Shown: positions 10,751 through 20,635, counted from the stretch's first letter. The stretch is DNA of 32,559 nt from Ophiothrix spiculata (GCA_000969725.1 JXSR01S010091.1); one strand, 5' to 3'. The notes: generated by a model not told the origin, from the letters alone. Numbers and translations are program-made.

Positions 10751-11809
10751 CAGCCTGGTGTGTATATTGCACAAACCTAACAGTGCCTCCTCTGGAAGTA
10801 AAGAGTTATGACTCTTTGATATTCTCAAAAATAAATGGCTCGGGCTTTGGAGCAAGGCTATGTTTGCATCATCATTTCATTATTAAATTTCAGGGTTTAT
10901 TCACACTCTTACATTTCCTCTGTATATTACCTTAGATGCTTCTGTCATTAGCAGAATGACGAAGATGGTATAACATTTTACGCATCATATGGTCCTGAGA
11001 CGAATACATGACCTACATCTTACGAATGTAAACTAATTGAATTTTTGAGACTACTAATTTAAGTTATTTTGTATTTGAGTCATTCAATGGCAAATGTCAA
11101 GACGTTGCGAAAAATATTACATGATAATGCCCTTGGTTTATTAATGTGCTTTTCTTCAGATAATGCTTCAAATCTTTCAAATCTTGTAGATATCCGAATT
11201 TAACGGCAAGATCAAGCCCGTATCTCATGTGGTTGGGGTGGGTGCGCCGTGTTACACCCTCCAAAAAATGACAATGTTCACAAAAATCCACAAAAGGTCC
11301 AAAATTAAAGAACCACCAAAATACCTGCTGAAAGGTCGTTTTTTTATAATAGGATAATACACAAAACGCAAAACAAAACTTTATTTTTATTTATTCATTT
11401 TTTTTGCTTCTTACTTTTTGAAAATAACTAAAATCAGTTAAGTGTCGACCAAAACGAAATATTCCCTTCAAAAAGTCCACTTTTTGAAAACATCCGGGCT
11501 ACGGGCCTGAGCAAGATAACATAACATGAATAACAATAATGCAGCCTGTTTGTTTGAGCATTTTACCATTTTGATGAATTTACATCTATTTTTTGATTAT
11601 TTACTTATAGTTTATGCAAAAGGTATTTTGTAAAATGAAGATAGTGGTGATTATTTAGCATTGCACTTTTCATCTTGAAATCATGATGATGTTTGCAGAG
11701 GTTTATTAGATGTCAAGTGTTAATCAAAAATCGGGTTTGACAGTCCAGCACCGATATTATTGGTGTGAATATTACATTGATGTTACATTCAACATCACAA
11801 TATACTTCC
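10751..11809. other. Intergenic, no firm feature
   Basis: AT-rich. A 64-codon minus-strand frame (11097-11291) has a protein-like stretch (RYGLDLAVKFGYLQDL) but no supporting splice sites or homologue that I recognise. A tight inverted repeat TCAAAAAGT/ACTTTTTGA lies near 11468. Confidence 0.4.
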
Positions 11810-12275
11810 ATTTGTGTCGGCCTTTAAATATTTGGCAATCCAATAATGTCAGCTAAAGTAGATTGTAAAATTAGAAATGTTTACCTTGTTTAAGATCAAT
11901 GCAGCACAACAGTGTTCCCAGGGACGTACTTTCGTCTATCAATAGTCATAATGTCTGCTTTTCAAAAGAGAACATTGTCTCTATCGAGACTATATGTTCT
12001 ATGACCTTAATAGTCCAAAGTTGCATGGTGTGTCAACAATGTCTTTGTCCTTATGGAGTTTTTTTGCTCCAAATGACTTCAAAGTATGAATTCTCTAACA
12101 TATCATGCGAATCTTTTATTGCGTTTTACACAGACGATTGGTATTAACATATTTATAAATGTTTCATTAAAAGTTTTATGAAATTCTATCGTCAGAATTT
12201 CTTTTAATGAAATGTTTGGATAGGTAACGTTTGTGATATTTTGATGTAAATTTTTTGTAACTTTTGTGACTTTTT
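11810..12275 (+). repeat. Composite repeat, modules A and B adjacent
   Basis: The left half (11810-12060) matches 19725-19985 (CCAGGGACGT, AGAGAACATTG, CTATCG, AGTCCAAGGT-like). The right half (12055-12275) matches 18545-18770 (TTTTTGCTCCAAA, GACTTCAAAGTA, ATTCTATCGTC, GGTAACGTTTGTGAT). An 82-codon frame at 11899-12147 is partly shared with the copy at 19826, but neither copy continues into a recognisable protein. Probably fragments of an unidentified mobile element. Confidence 0.7.
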
Positions 12276-12472
12276 TGAATTAAAACATGTGCTCATTCAT
12301 GCACGGATAGCAAAACTTTACCATTTCTGTTTGAGAAATACTTTCCACGTACCAAATAACAAATATATAACTGAAATACGTACCTGTTTATATGGTCGAA
12401 TAAAAAGCTGGTCAAAAAAGATTCATTTTCTGTGGAAAGAGCCAGCTGATCGATGTATGTTTTCTGAATATG

Positions 12473-12702
12473 TTAAAAATAAGAATATGAATTTAAAAGC
12501 AAAGGAAAAAAGTCATCATTTTTATTAAGAGTAGCAGTGAAGGGCATCCTGTTGAAACACTCGTTCAGCAATTCATCTGGTATTCCTCTTATCGTCAACA
12601 CACCCAAAGGACCACTTTCGTCACCATTATTTAAGCAGTATTTATGGCACTCACAAGTATGGGAGACACCGCAGGGACTACTTACAGGACATGACCATTT
12701 TC
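12473..12702 (-). CDS. Terminal exon of small cysteine-rich peptide gene, copy 1
   Basis: Best preserved member of the exon family. A splice acceptor (CTTTAAAG just above 12702) is followed by a frame open for 75 codons to a TAA at 12473-12475. It begins KWSCPVSSPCGVSHTCECHK and has five closely spaced cysteines, C-x5-C-x5-C-x-C-x3-C. An AATAAA (12521-12526, minus) falls before the stop, and the sister copies close earlier near that signal, so the tail of this frame is probably not the ancestral one. The spacing suggests a small disulfide-rich, probably secreted peptide; I see no signal-peptide exon and do not recognise the family. Upstream exons would lie at higher coordinates. Whether it is spliced and used is unknown. 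Confidence 0.45.
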
Positions 12703-12811
12703 CTTTAAAGTTCAGTTAAACAATGTGCCTTTTCAATATTCTTGTTCGCTGAGGTTCACGAGGTAGCGCAATCATGGATAGTAAGATGAAATGGAATTGT
12801 TCAAAAAGTTT

Positions 12812-12952
12812 GATAAGGAATCGATATTATGATAAGTAATTAAACAAAAAGAATTCAAATATCAATTTTGATCATATTGACTAGGAAAATTACCCCTGCC
12901 CTACCGTAGCGAGGTATCAAACGTGATCACAATAATGCAAAGAAATTATTAA
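12812..12952 (+). repeat. Conserved block p, copy 1
   Basis: From GATAAGGAATCGATATTATG to GTATCAAACGTGATCAC; recurs at 13572-13712 and 17132-17262 at about 90% identity. It lies directly upstream of the minus-strand exon at 12702. It could hold intron or promoter elements of that gene. Confidence 0.8.
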
Positions 12953-13239
12953 AAACTTTGTGTCTAGTCAAAAATCAAAAAATAGTTCAATAATATCATC
13001 AAAACACCATTGGTTTGCATTGTGACTGTCGACACTGTGTAATACTTGTGTAACCCTTATGCATGTCTTTTTGGGTGTTGATTGTGTATAGGTTTTGTGA
13101 GTGTGTTATTGGGTATTAGTTGTTTCAGCTTGTTTTGCTGTTGCTTTGATGAAAATTGTTTGCTTTTGTATTTAATTTATTTGATACAGCTGAATTACAC
13201 ACTTTGGTGTCAAATATGCCCAACCTTTGCATATAACCT
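12953..13239. other. Sequence private to unit 1
   Basis: T/G-rich stretch (many TGTT/TTGTG steps, 13030-13190) absent from the duplicate units; either an insertion here or a loss from the others. No gene seen. Confidence 0.4.
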
Positions 13240-13573
13240 TTAAAATTCAATTGGAATCCATTCTACAGAAACCACTTAGGCGTCGTTTAGAACCATACCT
13301 GTTCTTATTTTGCGAAATATACAGTATTGTCCCTGACCTATTTGTTATTCTCCAAAGAGACTATTTGATTTTGGTATTCTATACAGATGTATAGAATATG
13401 TACGATGTTGAAGGTATCCATACAACCTATCATTAATTTTCATCCGTTTTAATACATGTGTTATCACGCCTAGCTCATCAAGAGCAAAGCGTCACTGTGC
13501 TCTGTCCTCTTGTAACATGAGATGAATGAAAGATGATATCTTTATCATGTAATTTGTATGCAAGGGAAGTCCG
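13240..13573 (+). repeat. Conserved block q, copy 1
   Basis: Starts TAAAATTCAATTGGAATCC and ends TGTATGCAAGGGAAGTCC. Matches 14108-14409 almost base for base and 17700-17999 in its right half. The core 13430-13572 is markedly better conserved among copies than the flanks. At its right edge it is joined directly to a second block p. Confidence 0.8.
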
Positions 13574-13712
13574 ATATAATCGATATTATGATAAGTAATC
13601 AAACAAAATGAATTCAAATTTCATTTTTGATCATATTGACTAGGAAAAATACCCTCTGTCCTACCGTGGCGAGGTATCAAACGTGATCACAATAATATTA
13701 GAATAAATTTTA
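13572..13712 (+). repeat. Conserved block p, copy 2
   Basis: Second p copy, offset about 759 bp from the first. Beyond it (to 14100) the sequence continues collinear with 17262-17690, unlike copy 1, so this copy holds the ancestral right flank. Confidence 0.8.
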
Positions 13713-14107
13713 TCACTATACATTATTTACGTTTATCTGAACAAACTAATCTGGCCACCAGGTGTTATCTTGATAAAAACTTAGTAGAGTGGAATTTGTA
13801 CGTATTTCCTTTCTTTGTAGCGCTACGCATTTTTTCCTTGTGTTAAAGAATAACTAAATTATATGTCATTGCAAATCTATGATTGTAAGGATCGTCGATA
13901 AACTACAAAAAGGAATATACAATGTACAGGATGGAACAAATGTCATAAGGGTGTAAATATAGAATTTCATGCGAAAATTATACCATAATATCTTATTAAG
14001 ATAATTTGACCCTTTGATATATGAAAAGGGTGCTATACTGTATAAAAATAAACAAAACTTATAATAAAGGACTTTGCTGCTGTAATGATCTACAGGGTAG
14101 TATTTCT

Positions 14108-14409
14108 TAAAATTCAATTGGAATCCATTCTACAGAAACCACTAAGGCGTCTTTTATAACCATACCTGTTCTTAATTTGCAAAATGCACAGTATTGTACT
14201 GACTTATTTGTTATTCTCCAAAGAGTATAGATTTTGTACGATGTTGAAGGTATCCATACAACGTATCATTAATTTTCATCCGTTTTAATACATGTGTTAT
14301 CACGCCTAGCTCATCAAGAACAAAACGTCACTGTGCTCTGTCCTCTTGTAACGTGAGATGAATGAAAGATGATAGCTTTATCATGTAATTTGTATGCAAG
14401 GGAAGTCCA
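14108..14409 (+). repeat. Conserved block q, copy 2
   Basis: Second q copy; continues collinear with the third copy to about 14572 (shared CTTCTCACTTCT and CGACCCGATT), where the Tc1 transposon begins. Confidence 0.8.
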
Positions 14410-14572
14410 TATTCAAAGTTTATGTTATATTTTTTTTTAACTTCTCACTTCTTAGTTTTTTATTAATATTAAGGTCATATCAGTTTCGACCCGATTCATT
14501 CAGTAAGATTTACATAAATAATACGTAACATTATCAAATAGATTAAAATACTTGCCATCATTTTTAACAGAT

Positions 14573-16291
14573 CACTGGTAGGGCAGCAAGTACAGGCTTG
14601 ACATTAAATATGGAATATATTTTTTCTGTTGGTTTCCATCTTAAATAATCCGCCATATCTCAATATATGACAACTCCAGGAAGGTGTGTTTCTTCATATT
14701 TGTAACTATACATGTAAACTTTAAATTAAGACCTCTTTTGTGTATATTTAGGTGATACAGAGACAATGGTGAACTTGAAAGCTCAAAAACCTCTCGAAAT
14801 TGGGTCCAAACTCGTGTACAATAATGCGGAATTAAGGAAATTAAATTTGTTATAGTTTCATCAATGCATTACCTAGACACTTGAAATTTCACAGGGTTGT
14901 TCTACATATTATTGGTTATAAATCATGACCAGTCACTTTTTGCTATGTCATTCATAAGAAGCGTAGAGGGCCTTGACTCTCCATGCGGACATTCCATTCT
15001 TGATTGGAGAGTTCCGACGGGTATCCCAGCCTGAATATCAAGCACATCCTAAAGTATTTCCTGTACATTGGTGGTTTGATGCAACTTGTTGTTCATCGAT
15101 GTGTTTCTTTAGTCGAGAAGTCCCCGATAGAGTTCATATCTGAAGATCTTACCAAAAATGGCAAGTATCCAACACCATGATCTCTCATAAAACAAGCTCG
15201 CATTAAGAACATTTGTGATTTCCCGCTTGATTCAAACTGGCGATCGTGTTAGAAAACCACTGGAAAAAATATCTTGACCAAAAAAATTTCACGGCACGCT
15301 TTGACTGGGCCACAGATCTTTTCCATTTTTGTGTCCCATCAATAAGATAAGGTTGTCTCCAGTGCTTAGGCTAAATTTGAAATATAATTCCAAGATGGAC
15401 GCATGAGAGTAGAAGATTTTCAGGGTAGAGTTATCCTGAAGCGCATATGCTATTAACACAATTCATTCAGAAGAAGGTAAGATTGTCTTCTGGGAGTTTT
15501 CACATACAGGTGGAGAATCGGCCTTGATCACTTCGGAAGGCAGCCTCCATCAGCACCAGTACATATGTATTCTAGAAGCCTTGATAGTGTCATTGGCTAG
15601 TGGCATCCTTGTAAACAATTGTATGCTCCACTATGACAACACGCACGTCCGTGGTGCTCGTATAGTCCGAACATTCCTGGAAGATCCCGGTGTTGCGTTA
15701 TTGCCTAGTCCGGTAAGATCTTCGGATATTAATCCTATTGAGAACATCAGTCTTAAGAAACACCTTTGATTAACAGCATATTATATTAATCAATCGAGGT
15801 GAAGGGGTTTTGTTGAGCTGTGTTTGGTGCTTTGGCTGAGATACCCTAAAGAACTCTCCAATCACCAATGGAAAGCATGCCATGGAGAGTCATGACGTTG
15901 TACGCTTCTCAATGATGACGGAGGAAATTTTGATTGATCAGAAATCATCACTAACATTGTGTTAATCAACCCTGTAAAGTTTCACATCTCTAGGTAACGT
16001 ACGAAAGGAAATATGGACAATTCAGTTTCTTCTGTTTAATATTACTGTGCACGGCTTTGGACCTAATTTTCAAAGTTCTTTGCGTCTTCAAGTTTCCCAT
16101 CGTCTCTGTGTCACATCAGTGAACTTTAAAGTGCCCTTCATTTGAAGTTTATAAGTTTAGTTACGAATATGAGAAAGCACAATTCTCTGAAATTGATACA
16201 TACCGAGATATGGCGGGGTATTCAAGATGGAAACCAACAGAAAAAATATATTCCATATTTAATGTCAAGTCTGTATATCTCCTTGCCAGTG
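14573..16291 (+). mobile_element. Tc1-like DNA transposon, 1.72 kb, inactive
   Basis: Terminal inverted repeats of about 330 bp: 14573-14912 against 15955-16291. Outer tips are CACTGG and CCAGTG, inner shared stretches include CTTGACATTAAATATGGAAT and TCTGTTGGTTTCCATCTT. TA follows the right end (16292-16293); the left flank has AT in its place, which I read as a worn TA target duplication. A second pair of possible ends, CAGGCTTGACA/TGTCAAGTCTG with TA on both outer sides, lies 20 bp inside. The transposase lies between the arms on the plus strand. Long arms with a roughly 1-kb gene in the middle are the classic Tc1 layout. Confidence 0.9.
14950..15930 (+). pseudogene. Tc1-family transposase, broken
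   Basis: The readable core runs in one frame from about 15488 to 15769: WEFSHTGGESAL, then YICILEAL, then the second catalytic Asp in HYDNTHVRGARIVRTFL (codon 15635-15637) and the catalytic Glu in SSDINPIENI (codon 15740-15742). Exactly 34 residues separate them, the DD34E spacing of Tc1. Upstream (about 15360-15480) traces of the F-N-L..DGR and GE.Y.P segments appear in shifted frames; the first Asp is not clear, and the N-terminal paired HTH region (14950-15250) is badly worn. Downstream, the expected IP..I..L..SM tail appears only as traces (ITNGKHAMESHDVV) in another frame. Several stops and frameshifts make it inactive; a family-typical length of about 340 residues fits the space available. 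Confidence 0.85.
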
Positions 16292-16451
16292 TATGTTAAA
16301 ACTTTGTAATTAATTGTTTTAGTTCATTTTCTTACCATTGTGATTTATCTTGATTAATTCACTTTCGTTCTAAATCTCCTTATTCAGCTCCCTTGGGAAT
16401 TTGAGTTACCAAACACACTGTAGAAGGACGATACTTAATTAAACTTTGAAG
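16292..16451 (+). other. Intron-like sequence upstream of plus exon (unit 1)
   Basis: Collinear with 18165-18331 in the second unit (ATTGTGATTTATCTTGATTA, GAAGGACGATACTTAATTAA). It ends in a splice-acceptor-like AACTTTGAAG before the plus exon. Confidence 0.6.
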
Positions 16452-16640
16452 GGAAATGGTCATATCCTGTCGCTAGCCTCTACAGTGTCTCCTGCACCTG
16501 TGAGTGTGATACATAAAGTTTAAATCTCGTTGAAGAAAGTTGTCCATTGGGTGTGTGAACGCTAAGATCAACACCAGATGTGTTGCTAAACAAAAACAAC
16601 GACTGTTTGCATACAGTGTCGTTCACTGTTTCTACTAATT
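16452..16640 (+). pseudogene. Cysteine-rich terminal exon, copy on + strand (unit 1)
   Basis: Opposite-strand member of the family. After the acceptor AACTTTGAAG it reads AAATGGTCATATCCTGTC (KWSYPV), then CTCYSVSCTCECD-like coding with a Cys cluster, and further on a segment reading AKINTRCVAKQKQRLFA. An AT-rich AATTAAAATTC lies downstream as a weak polyadenylation candidate. It is broken by a few changes. It lies tail to tail with the minus copy at 16830-17020 and is the right-hand member of the head-to-head pair whose left member is at 12473-12702. Confidence 0.6.
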
Positions 16641-16829
16641 AAAATTCTAACCATGTCATTCAATCGTGTTTCAAGTTGTACATGCTTTTCGGAAAAAAAT
16701 GGATTTAGTTTTCTGTACAATTTTTATTGCTGCTTTTATTTAGATTGCTTCTCTTAAGTCGATGTTTGTTTTCTGAATGTGTTAAAGATAAGAATATGAA
16801 TTTAAAAACAAAGTAAAAAAAAATCATTT

Positions 16830-17020
16830 TCATTAAAAGTAGTAGTGAACGGCATCCTGTTGAAACACTCGTTCAGCAAATACATCTGGTATTCCTCTTA
16901 TCGTCAACACACCTAAAGGACAACTTTCTTCTCCATTATTTAAGCTTTATTTAAAACTATTTATGGCACTCACAAGTGTGGGAGACACCGCAGGGACTAC
17001 TTACAGGACATGACCATTTT
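16830..17020 (-). pseudogene. Cysteine-rich terminal exon, copy on - strand (unit 2)
   Basis: About 90% identical to the exon at 12473-12702, including the splice acceptor (CTTTAAAAG above 17020) and the start KWSCPVSSPCGVSHTCECHK. It then diverges and is broken in the second half. Its 3' flank (16755-16830) is also collinear with 12455-12530, so the duplication includes sequence past the gene end. Confidence 0.65.
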
Positions 17021-17131
17021 CTTTTAAAGTTCAGTTAACATTGTGCTTTTTCAATATTCTTGTTCGCTGAGGTTCACAAGGGAGCGCAATCTTGGAGAGT
17101 AAGATGAAATAAAATTGTTCAAGAAGTTTGA

Positions 17132-17262
17132 TAAGGAATCGATATTATGATAAGTAATTAAACTAAAAGAATTCAAAGTAAATAATTTTTGATCATATTG
17201 ACTAGGACAAATACCCTCTGCCCTATCGTAGCGAGGTATCAAACATGATCACAATAATATTA
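17132..17262 (+). repeat. Conserved block p, copy 3
   Basis: Third p copy, directly upstream of the minus exon at 16830-17020, in the same relative place as copy 1 to its exon. A 63-codon minus-strand frame (17051-17242) runs through it, but the other copies do not keep it open. Confidence 0.8.
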
Positions 17263-17699
17263 GAATAAATTATATCACTATACATTATTTACGTTTATCT
17301 TAACAAACTAATCAGGCCAACAGGTGTTACCTTGATAAAAACTTATTACTACTCCTAGTAGATTGGAATTTATGCGTATACATGTCCTTTCTTTTTAGCG
17401 CATAGCATTTTTCCCTGTGTTTAGGTACCAGCATATTTTATGCCATTGTAAAAGCTATGATGGTAAGGATCGTCGATAAACCACAAAAAGGAATATTCAG
17501 GGTTAAACAAATGTCATAAAGGTGTAAATATAGAATTCCATGCGAAAATGGTATCATAATTACTTCCATGATATCTTAATAACTGAATGTAATTCAATAA
17601 TTTGGCCTTTTGATATATGAAAGTGGTGCTATACTTTCAAATAAACAACACTTACAACGAAGGACTTTACTGCTGTAATGATCTACAGAGTCTTTTATA

Positions 17700-17999
17700 G
17701 CCATAATATTTCTTCAATTTTGAAATGTACAGTTGTGGTTACTTGTTTTTTTTTTGTTATTCTCCAAAGAGTGCGATTAGATTTTAGGTATTCAAATTCA
17801 TTTTACAGGTGCATAGAATATGTACGATGTTGTTGTCAATGTATCCATGCAACGTATCATTAATTTTCATCCGTTGTAATACATGTGTTATCATGCCTAG
17901 CTCATCAAGAGCAAAACGTCACTGTGCTCTGCCCTCTTGTAACGTGAGATGAATGAAAGATGATATCTTTATCATGTAATTTGTATGCAAGGGAAGTCC
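17700..17999 (+). repeat. Conserved block q, copy 3
   Basis: Right half (17858-17999) is about 97% identical to the other q cores. On the plus strand a 37-codon frame from ATG at 17839 to a stop at 17950-17952 carries five cysteines and a dibasic KR (SSSRAKRHCALPSCN), and the same frame is open over the core in all three copies. A GTGAG that could serve as a splice donor follows AAC in copies 2 and 3. This could be an upstream exon of the plus-strand genes, or chance within a conserved regulatory block. Confidence 0.55.
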
Positions 18000-18156
18000 A
18001 TATTTTAAAGTTAATGTTAGACTTTTTTCAAATTTCTCACTTCTGAGTTTTTATTAAGGTCACACCAGTTGCGACCCGATTAATTCGTGAAGACGAACAT
18101 TTGTAAAACGTAACATTATGAGATAGGTTCAAATACTTGCCTTAATTTTAACAGAT

Positions 18157-18166
18157 CACTGCAGTA
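18157..18166. other. Paralogous site of the Tc1 insertion (possible footprint)
   Basis: The second unit reads ACAGAT-CACTGCAGTA-TAGGTTAAAA where the first unit has ACAGAT-CACTGG, the transposon, then CCAGTG-TATGTTAAAA. The ten bases CACTGCAGTA equal the two transposon tips joined, apart from one base. Confidence 0.5.
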
Positions 18167-18331
18167 TAGGTTAAAAACATTGTAATAACATTTTTGGTTC
18201 AATTTCTTAACATTGTGATTTATCTTGATTAATTCACTTTAACTCCAGATCTGCTCTCCTTATTAAGGTCCCTCATGAATTTGAGTTAACAGACACACTA
18301 AAGAAGGACGATACTTAATTAAACTTTGAAG

Positions 18332-18348
18332 GGGAATGGACATATTCC
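18332..18348 (+). pseudogene. Truncated start of the plus-strand cysteine-rich exon (unit 2)
   Basis: After the acceptor AACTTTGAAG only GGGAATGGACATATTCC of the exon remains; then the homology ends abruptly at unrelated repeat sequence. It marks the right breakpoint of the second unit. Confidence 0.7.
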
Positions 18349-18869
18349 AAAGTAACGTTTTTGACCGAAAAATTGGAAAATTTCACTTTTTTAAATGGCT
18401 ACAGAACCTAGCATAAACAGTAGATCAACAAGATTTTTTTTGACAATGGTGCTCACTGGTGCGGTCAAAAGATGTAGATGTTTAAAAATAAAATCCTAAT
18501 TTAAGTCCATGTAACGTTCGGTAACGTTTGTGATATCGCACGGAAATAGATTTTTGCTCCAAACGACTTCAAAGTAAAATTTCTATGATGTGTTCGCGAT
18601 TTATTAATTGTGCTTTTCACAGGTAATGGGTAACATATTTAAAATTATTCAATAAAAATAGTAGGACATTCTATCGTCGGGATTTATATAAATGCATTGT
18701 TTTGTGTGGTAACGTTTGGTAACGTTTGTAACATTTTAGTGTAACGTTTTGGTAGCATTTGTGACACAAATATACAGATATCTGCGAAAAAGAACACCCA
18801 AATAAAGCACATACACTTACACCAAACCATGTCGATAAAAAAAATTCACCCGGACCTTATTAGTAAAAA
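18349..18869 (+). repeat. Repeat fragment rich in GTAACGTT units, contains module B
   Basis: 18545-18770 matches 12055-12275 in the same orientation. The stretch carries several GGTAACGTTTGTGA-like words (about 18510-18535, 18710-18775), some in tandem. No coding frame is preserved between the two copies. Family unknown. Confidence 0.6.
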
Positions 18870-20635
18870 TTGGCACGTCGTTAGCATAAATGCAAAGTTA
18901 ATAATATTCTAATGCCTCTGATCGAGTCAGTTCCTTGCATAAGAATCTAAAATACCTGGAAGCTTATCAAATAAAGAACAACTCCAGTATCACCGCGCTG
19001 TCGATTATATGTCATGACGTGAATACTAATGCAGGAATTACACTCAAGCAAAGACAAAGGACACTCGTCAGTCACGTGTAACTTGAATCTCAAATTGATA
19101 GATATGCTCTTGTTGGCAGCCTAAAACAAATTGTATACATGGCATTATTTTCAACGCATTTTTACAGGTGAAGTTGTATTCTGTTGTTCGTATGGTGATA
19201 CGAGATTCTTAGAGGGATAATCGAAACCGTTATTTGAGGAAGAACGTTGTAAAATTCGAAGTGTTTGCCTCGTTTTGATCGCGGGGTATTCGTATTGCTA
19301 AACAAAATAAACCTTTTCAAAATCCATTCGGAAATCTCCGCATCATTGATAACATGGCCATTTTTTCAACCAATCACGTACAAGTTTATAAGTATGCACG
19401 ATTTTGTCAACACAATTTTCCGATAATTCGCTCGCATTTCAGTGCAATAAAAGTTAAAAAAATAAATATAACCAGACCCATATATTATTAGATACACTAA
19501 TTCTGAACAACTTTTGGCTGATGGTACCATACGCTCACCGACACAAGAGTGAAATTTCCATTTGAAATCGGCTGATTAAGCTTAAGATTTAATGTCACAT
19601 CAGGGCCATCACACTAAAAGTGACTCTTTAGTGCTAACCAATGCTAACGCTAATTACAAGTTGGAATTCGTACGCTACCAGTTAACAAGAACACGAACTT
19701 AACATTCTGGTTATGGTGTTGAAGAGTCACTTTTTCTGTCGGAAATTGCCAGAAAGTGTAAAATTAGCTTCGGAAATTCTCGGAAAGTCATGTTTTGAAA
19801 AGGTCTATGGTATGTACAGAGATATGTGCAAAGTGTTTCCAGGGACGTTATTTTACCGCTTAGCGCAGCGGAAACGTGGGAGATTCCTTTTTACGAAGAG
19901 AACATTGCCCCTATCGCAACTCAATCTGTTCTTAGTAGTCCAAGGTTGTGTGAGTATATTATGTCTACAGCGTTTTTGTCCTATTCTACATTCATAATGC
20001 ATTTTGATAGTAACAAATCGCCGCAAGTGTTAATCAAGATTGAAGTCGATGTTTACTAGTGCTTCTAATTTAAAAGAGGCTTGCCGTGTACGTGGGTATA
20101 TAACGCTTCGTATAGAAAGTCCAGGGAGGGGGCTTGCAACACCCCCTTCGTGTAAAATAGCTGTAAATGTAGAAAAAGCACATGTGTTTGTATTAGTATT
20201 CTATTTTATAATAAAAGACATGTTTTGTTTGTTGTGTACTTGTTTTCGGAGGGGTTACTAGTTTTGATTAGAATTATTAAATACGCTTGCTGGATTCTTA
20301 CCAACATTTTACGAATGGATATTAACAAAATGTGTCGTGTGCATGCAGATATGCATTGCAAATTATTCCATGTAGATAATTTGTTCTGGGTTACCAACAA
20401 GAGCAAACCCAGTAATTTGAGATTCAAGCTGTGCATAACTGACGAGTGCCCTTTGTCTTTGCTTGAGTGTAATTCCTGCATTAGTATTCCCGTCATGGTG
20501 AACAATCGACGAACGTTAGTGGAATTTTGTATGTTTATAATAAGCTTCCAGATATTTTACATTCTTATGCAAGGATGATCGATTAGAGTTAATTGAAAGA
20601 TAATTAACTTTGCATTGATGCAAAGTACGTGCCAA
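18870..20635. mobile_element. 1.77-kb structure with ~290-bp inverted repeats
   Basis: Arm 18870-19160 matches the reverse complement of 20350-20635: TTGGCACGT at both outer ends, then CTTGCATAAGAAT, GGAAGCTTAT, AATACTAATGCAGGAATTAC and ACTCAAGCAAAGACAAAG, about 75-80% identical. The interior (19161-20349) contains module A (19725-19985) but no transposase that I recognise. It could be a non-autonomous DNA transposon or two oppositely oriented copies of a repeat. Open frames of 73-117 codons on both strands around 20206-20578 run through the arm and show no motif. Confidence 0.65.
19725..19985 (+). repeat. Module A of composite repeat, copy 2
   Basis: Partner of 11810-12060. Overlapping plus-strand frames (19713-19997 and 19826-20059) are partly shared with the first copy, weakly suggesting a former coding piece, but no family is recognised. 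Confidence 0.6.

Noticed and set aside
9973-10935. Open frames of 254-320 codons across the first gap
   Set aside because: They consist mainly of unknown residues from the N run; only a few dozen real codons at the ends.
11097-11291. 64-codon minus frame with protein-like RYGLDLAVKFGYLQDL, faintly ankyrin-like
   Set aside because: Only one short stretch, no repeat of the motif, no clear splice sites; not enough for a gene call.
17051-17242. 63-codon minus frame across block p (MIPRYDRAEGICPSQYDQ...)
   Set aside because: The frame is not kept open in the other two p copies; conservation is at DNA level.
20225-20578. 117-codon plus frame and its 99-codon antisense partner
   Set aside because: They lie within an inverted-repeat arm whose other copy does not keep the frame.
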